The notes beneath the pieces are model-generated. The model saw nothing but the letters and a program-made list of their open reading frames with translations. It had not been told where the DNA came from and searched no databases. From positions 186,001-250,000 of the forward strand of contig OZ239146.1 of NCBI GenBank assembly GCA_965194515.1: DNA of 64,000 bases, written 5' to 3'. Position 1 is the first letter of the stretch; each line of letters opens with the position of its first letter. The stretch is from Acidimicrobilacustris europaeus. GTDB lineage: Bacteria; Actinomycetota; Acidimicrobiia; Acidimicrobiales; Acidimicrobilacustridaceae. The translations under genes and the position numbers were made by a program. This document shows positions 31,754-40,709 of the stretch, piece by piece.

Positions 31754-32356
31754 CTAGCGCTTGGAGTCTTTGACCGATCCGGTGAGTTTGCCTTTTGGAT
31801 CGAATGCAGTGCATCCGATGACCTGTACACCGCGATTGCGTTGCTCTTCGGAAGGCAGAACCCAGCCGACTTCCAACGAAGAGCCCGGGTAGGGGATGCC
31901 TACGTAGGTCTTGAACGCTGCAGGGCACAGTTTCCTGGCAGCGGCGACGAATTGCTCGGTGGTCGGGGTTGGAGTCGGAGCGAGACCCGCCGATGGGGTG
32001 GCGATGACCTCGTATTGGTGAGGAAGATCGCAGTTCAGGCGCAAGATCACGTCTTTATCGCTTTTCAACGTGGCGTCGGCGGTGGGTACGGCTCTGGTCG
32101 TGACCGCTCTGCCCGTTGCCACTGAACGCAGATCGATGCAGTCGCCGGTAACCGGTCCATAGACAAAGGAGATCCGGCCGACTCCGGCTTCAGGTTCGAG
32201 AGTCGTCGTTGTTGTTGGGCCCGGGGCGGTGGTGGTTGTGCTGGCAGTGGTCGGAGGAGACGAGGAACTTGTTGACGAAGAAGAGCAGGCGACAAGCGCG
32301 AGCGATGCGACGGCGAGGGCGGCAACGATGACGGTGAGTCGATGGCGTGTGGGCAT
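31754..32356 (-). CDS. Septum_form-family lipoprotein
   Basis: A 200-residue lipoprotein. The lipobox Leu-Val-Ala-Cys sits near residue 22, followed by a Ser/Thr/Pro-rich linker. The mature domain has the Septum_form pattern: Gly-Asp-Cys-Ile-Asp near 80, Leu-Asn-Cys-Asp-Leu-Pro-His-Gln-Tyr-Glu-Val near 114, a Cys-Pro-Ala-Ala-Phe-x-x-Tyr-Val-Gly near 146 and a final cysteine near 180, suggesting two disulfides. The family is linked to cell division in actinobacteria by name only; its function is not well established. ATG lies two bases after the sortase stop, so the two are cotranscribed. Confidence 0.78.
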   Translation of the reverse strand: MPTRHRLTVIVAALAVASLALVACSSSSTSSSSPPTTASTTTTAPGPTTTTTLEPEAGVGRISFVYGPVTGDCIDLRSVATGRAVTTRAVPTADATLKSDKDVILRLNCDLPHQYEVIATPSAGLAPTPTPTTEQFVAAARKLCPAAFKTYVGIPYPGSSLEVGWVLPSEEQRNRGVQVIGCTAFDPKGKLTGSVKDSKR

Positions 32357-32358
32357 GA

Positions 32359-33330
32359 TCAATACGACGCAGGGAGGAGTCGAGCGATGTTGGTGAAGGC
32401 AAAGAACATCATCACCAAAACAATCGGCGTGCCGATGGCATAGGTGGTGAGGAACTTCCAATCCTTGAAGCGTGTCACGCGTTGTGCTCGCTTTCGCATC
32501 AGTGAAGGTGTCCAGAAGCGGGCCAGCCACCAGGTCCCGAACCATACGAGCCCAGTGAGGAGTGACCACGCGATTGCGGCCGGCCAGGCCGAGGAGTCTC
32601 CACCAGCGAGCGCATCAGCTGAAGCATCGGTGGTAACCCCGTCGTAGGCAGGGATCGGGGTTGCCGGTGCTGGATTCGAGGTGAGGGTCGCAGTCACCAC
32701 GATGCGTTGCGCGGCGCTGAACTTTGGATGGCAGGCCATGAGGGTCAATCGGTTGCCGAAGTTTTGATCGAGGATGGAAAGATCGTTCGGCGACACGATG
32801 AAGTGGCCCGAGGTCGTCGCGTCGTTCGGATCGATGTAGGCATCAACCTTGTAGGTAAAGGTTCCTTGCAGCGTCTGCACCGTGATCATGTCGCCCGGCA
32901 CGAGCTCATCAATTCGATTGAACGGTGCCTGATAGGTAGTTCGGTGTCCAGCAACGGAGGCGTTGCCTGGTTGGCCAGGTAGTGGTGTTTGAGGGAAATG
33001 CCCCGGGCCTTCTTGCAGCCATTTGAGATCAACGCCCTGCACCATCACGAAGTCCGAATCGATGGTCTTCATGGTGATTCGCGCGATGGGGTCTCCCAGT
33101 TCAGGGATCGGGAGATCAGTCGGAGCGGTGACGACTGGTTGTGCCTCTGTCGACGCTGACGGGGGCGTGAACTGGGCGATCTGGGTGGCGAACTCTTTCG
33201 TGAGATTGTCCTGAGCTCGAGCTGTGGACAGTCCCGTTCCCCAGAGTTGATAGGCGACGAACAGCAGAATCACGACGCCAGTTCGCATCATGAACCGCCC
33301 GATCGCGCCCACGACGCTCCACAACTGCAC
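32359..33330 (-). CDS. Class E-like sortase with membrane segments at both ends
   Basis: A 323-residue sortase-family transpeptidase. The catalytic His is in Val-Ala-Gly-His-Arg-Thr-Thr-Tyr, the Cys in Thr-Leu-Met-Ala-Cys-His-Pro, and the Arg about eight residues later. An N-terminal hydrophobic segment (residues 14-33) anchors it, and two further hydrophobic segments lie near the C-terminus. Sortases attach secreted proteins to the cell wall through a C-terminal sorting motif. No clear sorting-signal substrate is encoded nearby. It is in an operon with the Septum_form lipoprotein. Confidence 0.85.
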   Translation of the reverse strand: MQLWSVVGAIGRFMMRTGVVILLFVAYQLWGTGLSTARAQDNLTKEFATQIAQFTPPSASTEAQPVVTAPTDLPIPELGDPIARITMKTIDSDFVMVQGVDLKWLQEGPGHFPQTPLPGQPGNASVAGHRTTYQAPFNRIDELVPGDMITVQTLQGTFTYKVDAYIDPNDATTSGHFIVSPNDLSILDQNFGNRLTLMACHPKFSAAQRIVVTATLTSNPAPATPIPAYDGVTTDASADALAGGDSSAWPAAIAWSLLTGLVWFGTWWLARFWTPSLMRKRAQRVTRFKDWKFLTTYAIGTPIVLVMMFFAFTNIARLLPASY

Positions 33331-33398
33331 GAGCGAACCCTAGCGAGGCCGGTCGCTTGGTCTCACGGCGGGAGCGACCACTACCCTCAGGACACCTC

Positions 33399-34103
33399 AT
33401 GGAGCGAGACGACCCCACATTCCGGTCCGGGACAGAGCCCGTGGTTCACCTCCGCGGGGCGGTGGCCCTGCTCGGTCGATTCCCTGCCCTTGCCGGTGTC
33501 GATCTCGATGTCGACCGCCGCCGAATCGTTCTTCTGCGCGGCGCGAATGGGGCGGGAAAGACCACGTTGTTGCGCGCCCTTGCTGGGTTGGTACCAGTTA
33601 CTTCTGGTGAGGCAGTTGTGTTGGGTGTCGACCTTCGCGAAGACCGCCGCGCCGTGCGTCACCGGGTCGGGTTACTTGCGCACGGAACCGGCCTCTATGA
33701 CGAACTCACTGTTGCCGACAATGTCCATTTCTGGACGCGCGCAGCGCGAGCCGACATGGTCGATGCCGAAGCGGCAATGGCACAACTTGGTCTCGATGGT
33801 CGATTGCGCGATGTCGCAGTTGGCCGTTTGTCGACTGGTCAGAGGCGGCGAACCTCTCTTGCCTGTTTGCTGGCACGGCGTCCCGAACTTTGGCTGCTTG
33901 ATGAACCGCATGCTGGTCTCGACAAAGAAGGACGCGACATCGTCGATGGCCTCATTCGAGACGCAGCCGCGGCTGGGGCAACGATCATCCTGAGTTCTCA
34001 CGAACTCGACCGCTCAATCGAACTTGCTGACGAGATCGTGACGCTTGGCGGCGGAGTCGCTCTCGATGAGGGCACGGGTGGCGGTGATGTTCATGTTGTC
34101 TGA
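33399..34103 (+). CDS. ccmA: Heme exporter ATP-binding protein CcmA
   Basis: A 234-residue ABC ATPase. Walker A is Gly-Ala-Asn-Gly-Ala-Gly-Lys-Thr-Thr, the signature Leu-Ser-Thr-Gly-Gln-Arg-Arg-Arg, and Walker B Leu-Trp-Leu-Leu-Asp-Glu-Pro-His. The Gln-Arg-Arg-Arg variation and the short length match CcmA, which with CcmB/CcmC drives release of holo-CcmE in System I cytochrome c maturation. ATG at 33399 follows AGGA; a GTG further upstream is unlikely. It begins a nine-gene, tightly overlapped operon. Confidence 0.9.
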   Translation: MERDDPTFRSGTEPVVHLRGAVALLGRFPALAGVDLDVDRRRIVLLRGANGAGKTTLLRALAGLVPVTSGEAVVLGVDLREDRRAVRHRVGLLAHGTGLYDELTVADNVHFWTRAARADMVDAEAAMAQLGLDGRLRDVAVGRLSTGQRRRTSLACLLARRPELWLLDEPHAGLDKEGRDIVDGLIRDAAAAGATIILSSHELDRSIELADEIVTLGGGVALDEGTGGGDVHVV

Positions 34104-34761
34104 CGCATGGCTGATCGCTCGCAAGGATCTCAAACTTGAGATTCGCTCACGGGTAGCGATCAACCAGGTCATCCCGTTTGCCCTTCTTGTTTTGGTGCTG
34201 TTCGCGTTTGCTCTTGATCCCGACCGCGGACTTCTTGAAAAGGCCACTCCGGGCCTCTATTGGATTGCCGTACTTTTCAGCGGGCTGTTAGCGATGCAGC
34301 GGGCGTTCTCCCTCGAAGCGGCCGACGGTGTGACCGATGCCCTCCGCCTTTCAGGGTTATCCCCGTCCGGCATTTATCTCGGTAAGACCCTGTCGGTGGC
34401 GGTGCAATTGCTCGTTCTTGAGGTCCTTCTCGGCGTCGGAGTGGCTGTGCTTTATGGCACCTCGATCACCGGCTGGCTTCTGCTGATGGCCACGATCGTG
34501 GTCGCGACCGCGGCGATCTCGACCGCCGGTACCCTCTTTGGCGTCGTGGCAGCGGGTCTCCGAGTTCGTGAAACCCTCCTTCCACTTCTACTGTTGCCAG
34601 TACTCGCTCCGGTGTTAATCGGAGCGACCCGTGCCTTCGAGGCAGCGCTCAGCGGAACACCGTCCGAGGGCTGGCCGTGGGTTGGGTTGATGAGTGTGTT
34701 CGCTGCTGTGTATGCGGTGGCCGGAATCTTCGGATTCGGCCCCTTGATGGAGGAATCGTGA
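34087..34761 (+). CDS. ccmB: Heme exporter membrane protein CcmB
   Basis: A 224-residue integral membrane protein with about six hydrophobic segments. The N-terminal Ala-Arg-Lys-Asp-Leu-Lys-Leu-Glu-Ile-Arg-Ser-Arg is the conserved CcmB opening. It is the transmembrane partner of CcmA. The ATG at 34087 overlaps ccmA by 17 bases; an ATG at 34093 gives the closest family match and is equally likely. Its stop overlaps ccmC as GTGA. Confidence 0.9.
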   Translation: MFMLSDAWLIARKDLKLEIRSRVAINQVIPFALLVLVLFAFALDPDRGLLEKATPGLYWIAVLFSGLLAMQRAFSLEAADGVTDALRLSGLSPSGIYLGKTLSVAVQLLVLEVLLGVGVAVLYGTSITGWLLLMATIVVATAAISTAGTLFGVVAAGLRVRETLLPLLLLPVLAPVLIGATRAFEAALSGTPSEGWPWVGLMSVFAAVYAVAGIFGFGPLMEES

Positions 34762-35519
34762 CCACCGAGACCATCGGGTCAGTTGAGGCCAGCGCTAGCG
34801 GGCCGACCTCTACCGGTTCGCGCGCCACCATGATCCTCGGCATTGTCACGCTCATTGCTCTCGGAGTACTCGTGCTCTTTGGGCTCATACTGAGTCCGGC
34901 CGACGAGAGCCAAGGTGATTCAGTTCGGATCATGTACGTGCACGTACCGTCGGCGACGCTTTCGTACGTTGGTTGTTTCCTCGCCGCGATTGGTTCGGCC
35001 ATCTACTTGTGGCGTAAATCGCAGTGGTGGGAACTCGTCGCCTACGCAGGCGCTGAAGTCGCTGCGCTGTTCACGGCGTTCACGCTCATCACCGGAATGC
35101 TCTGGGGTCGACCTACATGGGGCGTTTTTTGGGTGTGGGATGCGCGACTTACCTCTGAAGCACTCCTCATGCTGTTGCTGCTCGGATACCTCGCGGTCCG
35201 TCGCCTTGCCGCTGACTACGAAGTTCGTGCCAAGCGCGCAGCAATCATTGGGCTTCTGCTTGTGCCGAACGTCATCATTGTGCGCCAATCAGTTCAGTGG
35301 TGGCGCACTTTGCATCAAACGCCGACCCTCTCGCTGTCCGGTGCAGAGATTCAGGGCTTGATGCTCTTTTCTCTCTTCACTGGCTTTATCGCGATCACGT
35401 TGGTCTTTATTTGGATGGTCATCCACAGATTCCGGGTCGCGTGGCTCGAAGAGCAACTTGAAGCTGAAGGTCTCGACACAGCAATCGCCGAACGACGCGC
35501 CGAAGGGGTGATCTCGTGA
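34758..35519 (+). CDS. ccmC: Heme-handling membrane protein CcmC
   Basis: A 253-residue membrane protein with six hydrophobic segments and the heme-handling WWD motif: Trp-Gly-Val-Phe-Trp-Val-Trp-Asp-Ala-Arg-Leu-Thr-Ser. CcmC loads heme onto CcmE in the presence of CcmD. GTG at 34758 follows GGAGGA and overlaps the ccmB stop. The preceding gene order and the presence of ccmE identify it as CcmC rather than the System II protein CcsA. Confidence 0.92.
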   Translation: MTTETIGSVEASASGPTSTGSRATMILGIVTLIALGVLVLFGLILSPADESQGDSVRIMYVHVPSATLSYVGCFLAAIGSAIYLWRKSQWWELVAYAGAEVAALFTAFTLITGMLWGRPTWGVFWVWDARLTSEALLMLLLLGYLAVRRLAADYEVRAKRAAIIGLLLVPNVIIVRQSVQWWRTLHQTPTLSLSGAEIQGLMLFSLFTGFIAITLVFIWMVIHRFRVAWLEEQLEAEGLDTAIAERRAEGVIS

Positions 35520-35680
35520 GCACCACGTTGGTCATTGCTCAAGCCACTGGAACGTGGCCATACGTGGCCGCTGCATGGGCTGTCGTGTTTGGTGGCATGG
35601 GCGCCTACGCGCTCGTCACGGTTGTGCGCGGTCGGCGCTTAAGCAAGCAGGTTCCACCGGAGAAGCGTCGATGGAGCTGA
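35516..35680 (+). CDS. ccmD: CcmD-like small membrane protein
   Basis: A 54-residue frame lying between ccmC and ccmE. GTG at 35516 overlaps the ccmC stop (GTGA), and its own stop lies inside the ccmE start region, overlapping it by ten bases. It has one hydrophobic segment (Tyr-Val-Ala-Ala-Ala-Trp-Ala-Val-Val-Phe-Gly-Gly, then Ala-Leu-Val-Thr-Val-Val) followed by a basic tail (Arg-Gly-Arg-Arg). CcmD proteins have exactly this shape and stabilise the CcmC-CcmE complex. The call rests on position, size and topology. Confidence 0.82.
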   Translation: MSTTLVIAQATGTWPYVAAAWAVVFGGMGAYALVTVVRGRRLSKQVPPEKRRWS

Positions 35681-36198
35681 CACCGCGTACCGGTCCCGAA
35701 TCTGAAGGTGGCGATGCCACTTCGGCCGCGCCTGGCAAGAAGCGTCGCATGAGTCTTCCGGCGTTAGCGGTTCTCGTCGCCGTAATCGCAGTCGGAGGTT
35801 TTGTGGTGGTGCAGGCGCTCGGAAGCGCTACCACTTTCTATCGAAATGCCGACGAAGCAGTTGCTCAGCGTGAATCACTTGGCGTGAAGCGGTTTCGTTT
35901 GCAAGGGACCGTTGTTCCCGGAACCATCGTGCAAACCGGCGATGGAGTCACATTTGAAATCGCGTACAACGGAGTACCGATAACGGTTCAACACGTTGGC
36001 GATCCGCCCGAAATGTTCAAGGAGAACCAAGCGGTTCTACTCGAAGGACATTTTGTGGCCGTCGGTTCAACCACCTATGACTCAGATCTCATGATTGTGA
36101 AACACAGCGAGGTCTACAAAGAAGAGGAAGCCGATCGTCTTAACCAGGCTGAGGTGAACGGAAACGTTCCCGTCACCACGGTTCGGAGCGGCTCGTGA
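35671..36198 (+). CDS. ccmE: Periplasmic heme chaperone CcmE
   Basis: A 175-residue heme chaperone with one N-terminal membrane anchor (residues about 29-50) and an OB-fold domain. The covalent heme site is present as Lys-His145-Ser-Glu-Val-Tyr149, i.e. the classic His-x-x-x-Tyr arrangement rather than the Cys-x-x-x-Tyr variant known from some other lineages. It carries heme from CcmC to CcmF. The stop overlaps the ccmF start by four bases. Confidence 0.92.
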   Translation: MELTPRTGPESEGGDATSAAPGKKRRMSLPALAVLVAVIAVGGFVVVQALGSATTFYRNADEAVAQRESLGVKRFRLQGTVVPGTIVQTGDGVTFEIAYNGVPITVQHVGDPPEMFKENQAVLLEGHFVAVGSTTYDSDLMIVKHSEVYKEEEADRLNQAEVNGNVPVTTVRSGS

Positions 36199-38168
36199 AT
36201 CTCGCACTTGGACGTGCAGGGATCACTCTTGGTTTTGCTGCGGCGGTTCTTGGCGCCGTCACAGTTGGTTACGGACTGATCCGTCATCGTCCCGAACTCG
36301 TCCGGCTGTCGCGTTGGTATGCGGGGCTGGTCTTCCTCGGAGGACTCCTCGCTGCGATCGCGATGGAACGAGCACTCATTACCCGTGACTTCACGGTGCT
36401 CTATGTCGCTGACAACGGTTCAACGAAAACCCCGGCGCTCTACAACTTTGCAACGTTGTGGGGAGCCCTCGAAGGTTCGATCATCCTTTGGGCGCTCATC
36501 CTCGGTGGCTACCTCATGGCAGTTGTGGTCAAGTTCCGAAAGCGTCTTGCTGATCCGCTTGTTGGTTGGGCGATTTTTACGATGCTTATCGTCTGCATTT
36601 TCTTCTTCTGGATGCTGGTTGGACCAGCCAATCCATTTAAGAGTTTCTCCCCATCAGTTGGTTTCGATGGTCCGGGTCCGAATCCATTGCTGCAGAACCA
36701 TCCGCTCATGGCGTTCCATCCGCCGATGCTGTACCTCGGCTACGTCGGGTTCACCGTTCCGTTTGCCTTCGCTATCGCTGCGTTGATCACGGGTCGCGTA
36801 GGCGAAGGTTGGTTGCTGGCTACTCGTCGTTGGACTCTCATCGCTTGGGGTTTCCTCACCGCGGGAATCCTCCTCGGTTCCTGGTGGTCCTATGAAGTTC
36901 TTGGCTGGGGCGGCTACTGGGCATGGGACCCAGTGGAAAACGCTTCATTGATGCCATGGCTTACCGGCACTGCGTATTTGCATTCGGTGCTTGTACAGGA
37001 ACGCCGTGGCATGTTGCGGGTCTGGAACATCTCACTGCTGTGCGCAACGTTTGCGCTCACGATCCTTGGCACATTCATCACGCGATCCGGCATTATTGAA
37101 TCGGTGCATGCATTCACCACATCGGGAATTGGTGTCGCACTCATTTCCTTCTTTGCTCTTATCGTGCTGTCAACGGTTGTGCTCATCGGTTGGCGAGGCG
37201 ATCGCTTGCGATCACCCGGCCGAATCGATTCACCGTTGTCTCGCGAAGGCGCATTCCTCGCGAACAACGTTCTGTTTGCGGCCTTCGCATTCGTGATCCT
37301 TCTTGGCACGTTGTTTCCGTTGATAGTTGAAGCAATCAACGACGACCGAATTTCGGTTGGGGTTCCGTATTTCAATCGAATGACGATGCCGATTGGATTG
37401 ACGCTGCTTTTCCTTATGGCGATTGCGCCAGTTCTTCCTTGGCGCAAGGCCAGCGGAGAGTTGTTGCGCCATCGATTGATTTGGCCTGCGTGGATCGGCG
37501 TTGGCTCGATGATCTTCGCGGTCGCTATCGGTGCCCGCGGCTTTGCTCCGGTGTTGGCATTCGGGCTCGGCGGATTCGCTGCGGGCTCTGCTGGTCGCCA
37601 AGTTGTGCTCGCTACTCGACGTCAGGGCTGGCGTGGTCTTATTGGCCGGGCAAACGGCGGGATGATCGTTCATCTTGGCGTGGTGATGATCGCCGTCGCG
37701 TTTGCGGCAAGCAGCAGTTACGTTCGCCAAGCTGAGTTCACACTTACGCAGGGGCAATCTGCGCAGTTTGCTGGTCATGAGTTGGTCTACGTGGGCCAGA
37801 ACATCAAGCAAGAGTCCGCCAAGATCGTGGACCAGGTACTCATCACAATCGACGGCACTGGTCCTTGGGCTCCCTCGCTCAACAAGTTCGCGAATGGCAA
37901 TCAAACAATTGGAACGCCTTCGGTTCGTACGACCTTCACCGATGATGTGGTCTTGTCAGTGATCGATATCAAAGATGGCGAAAACGGTTCGGTAACTATT
38001 CGCGTCACGGTGCAACCGCTCATCATGTGGCTCTGGATCGGTGGCGGAGTCATGGCGCTCGGCACCCTGCTCGCAGTGTTCCCTGGTCGTCGACGCAATC
38101 CGCTCGATGCTGTTTCTGCGCCGGTAGCGGTTGAGCCTCCAAAAGATTCGACCGTGGTCACCGTATGA
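36195..38168 (+). CDS. ccmF: Cytochrome c heme lyase subunit CcmF
   Basis: A 657-residue polytopic membrane protein. The WWD heme-handling motif is Trp-Gly-Gly-Tyr-Trp-Ala-Trp-Asp-Pro-Val-Glu-Asn near residue 235, preceded by Trp-Gly-Ala-Leu-Glu-Gly-Ser near 95. Length and about 14 hydrophobic segments match CcmF. With CcmH and CcmI it attaches heme to CxxCH motifs of apocytochromes on the outer face of the membrane. GTG start; both ends overlap neighbours. Confidence 0.93.
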   Translation: MNLALGRAGITLGFAAAVLGAVTVGYGLIRHRPELVRLSRWYAGLVFLGGLLAAIAMERALITRDFTVLYVADNGSTKTPALYNFATLWGALEGSIILWALILGGYLMAVVVKFRKRLADPLVGWAIFTMLIVCIFFFWMLVGPANPFKSFSPSVGFDGPGPNPLLQNHPLMAFHPPMLYLGYVGFTVPFAFAIAALITGRVGEGWLLATRRWTLIAWGFLTAGILLGSWWSYEVLGWGGYWAWDPVENASLMPWLTGTAYLHSVLVQERRGMLRVWNISLLCATFALTILGTFITRSGIIESVHAFTTSGIGVALISFFALIVLSTVVLIGWRGDRLRSPGRIDSPLSREGAFLANNVLFAAFAFVILLGTLFPLIVEAINDDRISVGVPYFNRMTMPIGLTLLFLMAIAPVLPWRKASGELLRHRLIWPAWIGVGSMIFAVAIGARGFAPVLAFGLGGFAAGSAGRQVVLATRRQGWRGLIGRANGGMIVHLGVVMIAVAFAASSSYVRQAEFTLTQGQSAQFAGHELVYVGQNIKQESAKIVDQVLITIDGTGPWAPSLNKFANGNQTIGTPSVRTTFTDDVVLSVIDIKDGENGSVTIRVTVQPLIMWLWIGGGVMALGTLLAVFPGRRRNPLDAVSAPVAVEPPKDSTVVTV

Positions 38169-38758
38169 CGGCCTCATCCGGCGAGGCTGTGACCCCACGA
38201 GGCGGCAGCAAGCTCGCACGAAACGCAGCGATTGTCGTCGGCGTTGTCCTTGTTGCACTCATTGCTCTTCTTGCCACGCGTGGCACAAGCACTCCCATTT
38301 CGAGCCAGATCGTCGGGCAAGCAGCGCCAGACTTCACCGGAGCGGATCTGGACGGTTCAACCTTCCGGATGGCGAATCATCGCGGTGAGTGGGTGCTGGT
38401 GAACTTCTTTGCGACCTGGTGCACACCTTGTCGCCTCGAGGATCCACAGATCCAGCAGTTCATTGATTCACATGAAGGTGAGCCGGTCCAAGTGGTGAGC
38501 GTTGCCTTTTCTGATGACGCCGATTCCATTCGTGACTACTGGGTCAAGGAGCGCAATACATGGCCGGTCATTTCGAGTGACACGGGATTGATTGCTCTTG
38601 ATTACGGCGTGACCAAAGTTCCCGAGTCCTACATGGTTGCGCCTAGCGGCCTTGTCGTCGCCGGTTTCTTCGGTGGGGTCACCGCCGCCGGGCTCGACAA
38701 AGTCATTACAGAGAACGGCGGAATGGCAGTTGCGGGGACAGGGACGGGGACCAAATGA
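38165..38758 (+). CDS. ccmG: Thioredoxin-like thiol reductase CcmG (DsbE)
   Basis: A 197-residue membrane-anchored thioredoxin-like protein. The anchor spans residues about 20-38. The active site is Trp85-Cys86-Thr-Pro-Cys89, and the cis-proline loop appears as Val-Pro-Glu-Ser-Tyr. CcmG reduces apocytochrome cysteines before heme attachment. The ATG overlaps the ccmF stop by four bases. Confidence 0.92.
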   Translation: MTASSGEAVTPRGGSKLARNAAIVVGVVLVALIALLATRGTSTPISSQIVGQAAPDFTGADLDGSTFRMANHRGEWVLVNFFATWCTPCRLEDPQIQQFIDSHEGEPVQVVSVAFSDDADSIRDYWVKERNTWPVISSDTGLIALDYGVTKVPESYMVAPSGLVVAGFFGGVTAAGLDKVITENGGMAVAGTGTGTK

Positions 38759-39288
38759 GTTCACCGTCGATATTTGCGAAGGGTTCACCGATTCGTCGCT
38801 GGGGTCCATGGATCGCGGTTGCTGTTGTTGCTTTTTCAGCTCTCTCAGTTGCGGCTTTTGGAACTCGCGCAGCTCCAACCGCGCAAGACCGCGTCAGTTC
38901 GCTTTCTCGAACAGTGAAGTGCCCGGTGTGTTCCGGTGAGTCGGTTGCTGAATCGAATGCCCCTGCGTCCCAGGAGATTCGTCGCCAGATCGCTGAACAA
39001 GTCCAGCAGGGACAGTCCGACGACGAGATTCGATCCTTCTATGCCGCCAAGTACGGTCAAGCGGTTCTCCTGACGCCTTCAGCCTCAGGGGTGAACGTGT
39101 TGGTGTGGATTCTTCCGGTCGTTGCGCTTGCCATTGGAATCGCTGCGCTGGCGATCGTGTTCCGTCGTTGGTCATCGATGCCGCAAGAGCGCGCAACCGA
39201 CGAAGACCGTGAACTCGTCGCTTTGGCACTTCATCCCGAAGAAGCGGCCGACGAGAATGACCCGCATGGCGAGGGAGTATCGCGGTGA
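38755..39288 (+). CDS. ccmH: Apocytochrome thiol-handling protein CcmH
   Basis: A 177-residue protein with an N-terminal hydrophobic segment, a short three-helix domain carrying Val-Lys-Cys56-Pro-Val-Cys59 (the family's Leu/Val-Arg/Lys-Cys-x-x-Cys), and a second membrane helix near residues 105-125. This corresponds to the N-terminal, thiol-reducing domain of CcmH; the TPR part is supplied by the next gene. Overlaps both neighbours by four bases. Confidence 0.9.
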   Translation: MSSPSIFAKGSPIRRWGPWIAVAVVAFSALSVAAFGTRAAPTAQDRVSSLSRTVKCPVCSGESVAESNAPASQEIRRQIAEQVQQGQSDDEIRSFYAAKYGQAVLLTPSASGVNVLVWILPVVALAIGIAALAIVFRRWSSMPQERATDEDRELVALALHPEEAADENDPHGEGVSR

Positions 39289-40178
39289 CGACGCCTACAG
39301 GCGGAACCGCTGCCCGACGCGCTGCGCGTGAAGCAGTCGCCACGACTTCCTCCAAGGGGAAGCCCATGTCGAAGTCGGCATCGGCATCAGCCCGTCGCCG
39401 AGAACTTGATCCCGATGCTTTGGCTGCACTTGAGGAGGAGCGCGATTTTCTCCTTCGGTCTCTCGAGGATCTCGAACGCGAGCATGCAGCTGGCGATGTC
39501 GATGATTCAGACTTCGAGGAACTGAAGGACGATTACACCGCGCGCGCCGCCGCTGCGATCCGTGCGATCGAGGACCGAACTGCAGCAGTGAAGTCGCTTC
39601 TTCCGCAACGCAACTGGCAGCGAACCGCACTGGGCCTCGTTCTCGTCGGCGCACTGGCGGTCGGTGCAAGTTGGCTTGTGTTCCGCAACGCCGGAACAAG
39701 AGCGCCTGGCCAAGGACTCACCGGTGATATTCGTCAGGACAGCTCAAATTTGATTCTCCAGGCGCAAGGTCTCACTGGACAAGCCCAAGCCTCATTGCAG
39801 GCAGGCGATTCCACCAAGGCCCTCAAGCAATTCGAGTCGGCCGTCCAGGCCTACGACAAGGCCCTTGAGATCTCGCCTGAAAACGTGCAGGCCATGACCT
39901 ATCGCGGTTGGGTTCTGCACACGATCGCTCTTTCGAGCGAGCTATCAGTTGCTGCTGATCTCGATCGGCAGGCTCTCGAGTATCTCGACGAAGCCATTGC
40001 AATTGATCCGCTCTATTCCGACGCCCGTGTCTTCCGGGCAATTCTCGAGCGCAATGCCGGCGAATTTGGTGCAGCGAAAGCCGATCTCGATGCGATCGAC
40101 ATGAATGCCATTCCGATGTACATGATCCAGATGGTCAACTCTTTGAGGGAAGACGTTGCTGCCGGACGTCGCGACTAG
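39285..40178 (+). CDS. ccmI: CcmI-like TPR apocytochrome chaperone
   Basis: A 297-residue protein, GTG start overlapping ccmH. The N-terminal coiled region (Glu-Arg-Asp-Phe-Leu-Leu-Arg-Ser-Leu-Glu-Asp-Leu) is the CcmI/CycH-type opening. It is followed by one membrane segment (about 110-128) and a C-terminal TPR-like part (Ala-Leu-Lys-Gln-Phe... and Ala-Leu-Glu-Tyr-Leu-Asp-Glu-Ala). CcmI binds the C-terminus of apocytochromes and presents them to the CcmFH lyase. Only one membrane helix is seen where proteobacterial CcmI has two, so orientation may differ. Confidence 0.8.
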   Translation: MTTPTGGTAARRAAREAVATTSSKGKPMSKSASASARRRELDPDALAALEEERDFLLRSLEDLEREHAAGDVDDSDFEELKDDYTARAAAAIRAIEDRTAAVKSLLPQRNWQRTALGLVLVGALAVGASWLVFRNAGTRAPGQGLTGDIRQDSSNLILQAQGLTGQAQASLQAGDSTKALKQFESAVQAYDKALEISPENVQAMTYRGWVLHTIALSSELSVAADLDRQALEYLDEAIAIDPLYSDARVFRAILERNAGEFGAAKADLDAIDMNAIPMYMIQMVNSLREDVAAGRRD

Positions 40179-40184
40179 CTCTCG

Positions 40185-40646
40185 CTAGGTCGAAGGCGGA
40201 ACGTAGCGACCACGAAATGGTTTTCCGTTGCGCAATTCGATAACCCAGGTCGAACCCTTTTGATCAATGAGAGGGCCATCGGTATCCATCCCGTCGGCAA
40301 CGAGTCGTCGAAGTAAGTGGGGGATGAGATCGCCGTGGCTGCACGCGACTCCGTCGAACTCATCGAGTGCAAGAAGGATGCGGTAGGCCTCGTCGACTTC
40401 GGCGCCTTCAGCAAGTGCTTCAGAGCTCTGCACCGTCAACTCGAATTTTTGGGCGAGGGGTTCCATCGTTTGCATGCATCGGACATAGGGGCTCGAAATG
40501 ATCTGGCCGACAACAAGATCCCCAACAACATGCGTAAGCGCGTCGGCTTGGGCTCTACCGCGTTTTGACAGCGGTCGGAAGCGGTCTTCGGCTGTCCACT
40601 CGGAGCGTTTTCCGGCGTGAGCATGGCGAGTCAGAAAAATCGTCAC
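40185..40646 (-). CDS. SixA-like histidine phosphatase
   Basis: A 153-residue histidine-phosphatase-superfamily protein. The catalytic motif reads Leu-Thr-Arg-His-Ala-His-Ala-Gly at the N-terminus, and the second His lies in Cys-Ser-His-Gly-Asp near residue 105. Size matches SixA, a phosphohistidine phosphatase acting on phosphorelay proteins. It could also act on small phosphoesters. It is convergent with the ccm operon, only six bases away. Confidence 0.85.
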   Translation of the reverse strand: MTIFLTRHAHAGKRSEWTAEDRFRPLSKRGRAQADALTHVVGDLVVGQIISSPYVRCMQTMEPLAQKFELTVQSSEALAEGAEVDEAYRILLALDEFDGVACSHGDLIPHLLRRLVADGMDTDGPLIDQKGSTWVIELRNGKPFRGRYVPPST

Positions 40647-40709
40647 ATGGAGACGGTAGTCAACGAATTCACTCTTGTTGACGCAAGGTTCGAAAAGTTC
40701 ACCGAATGG

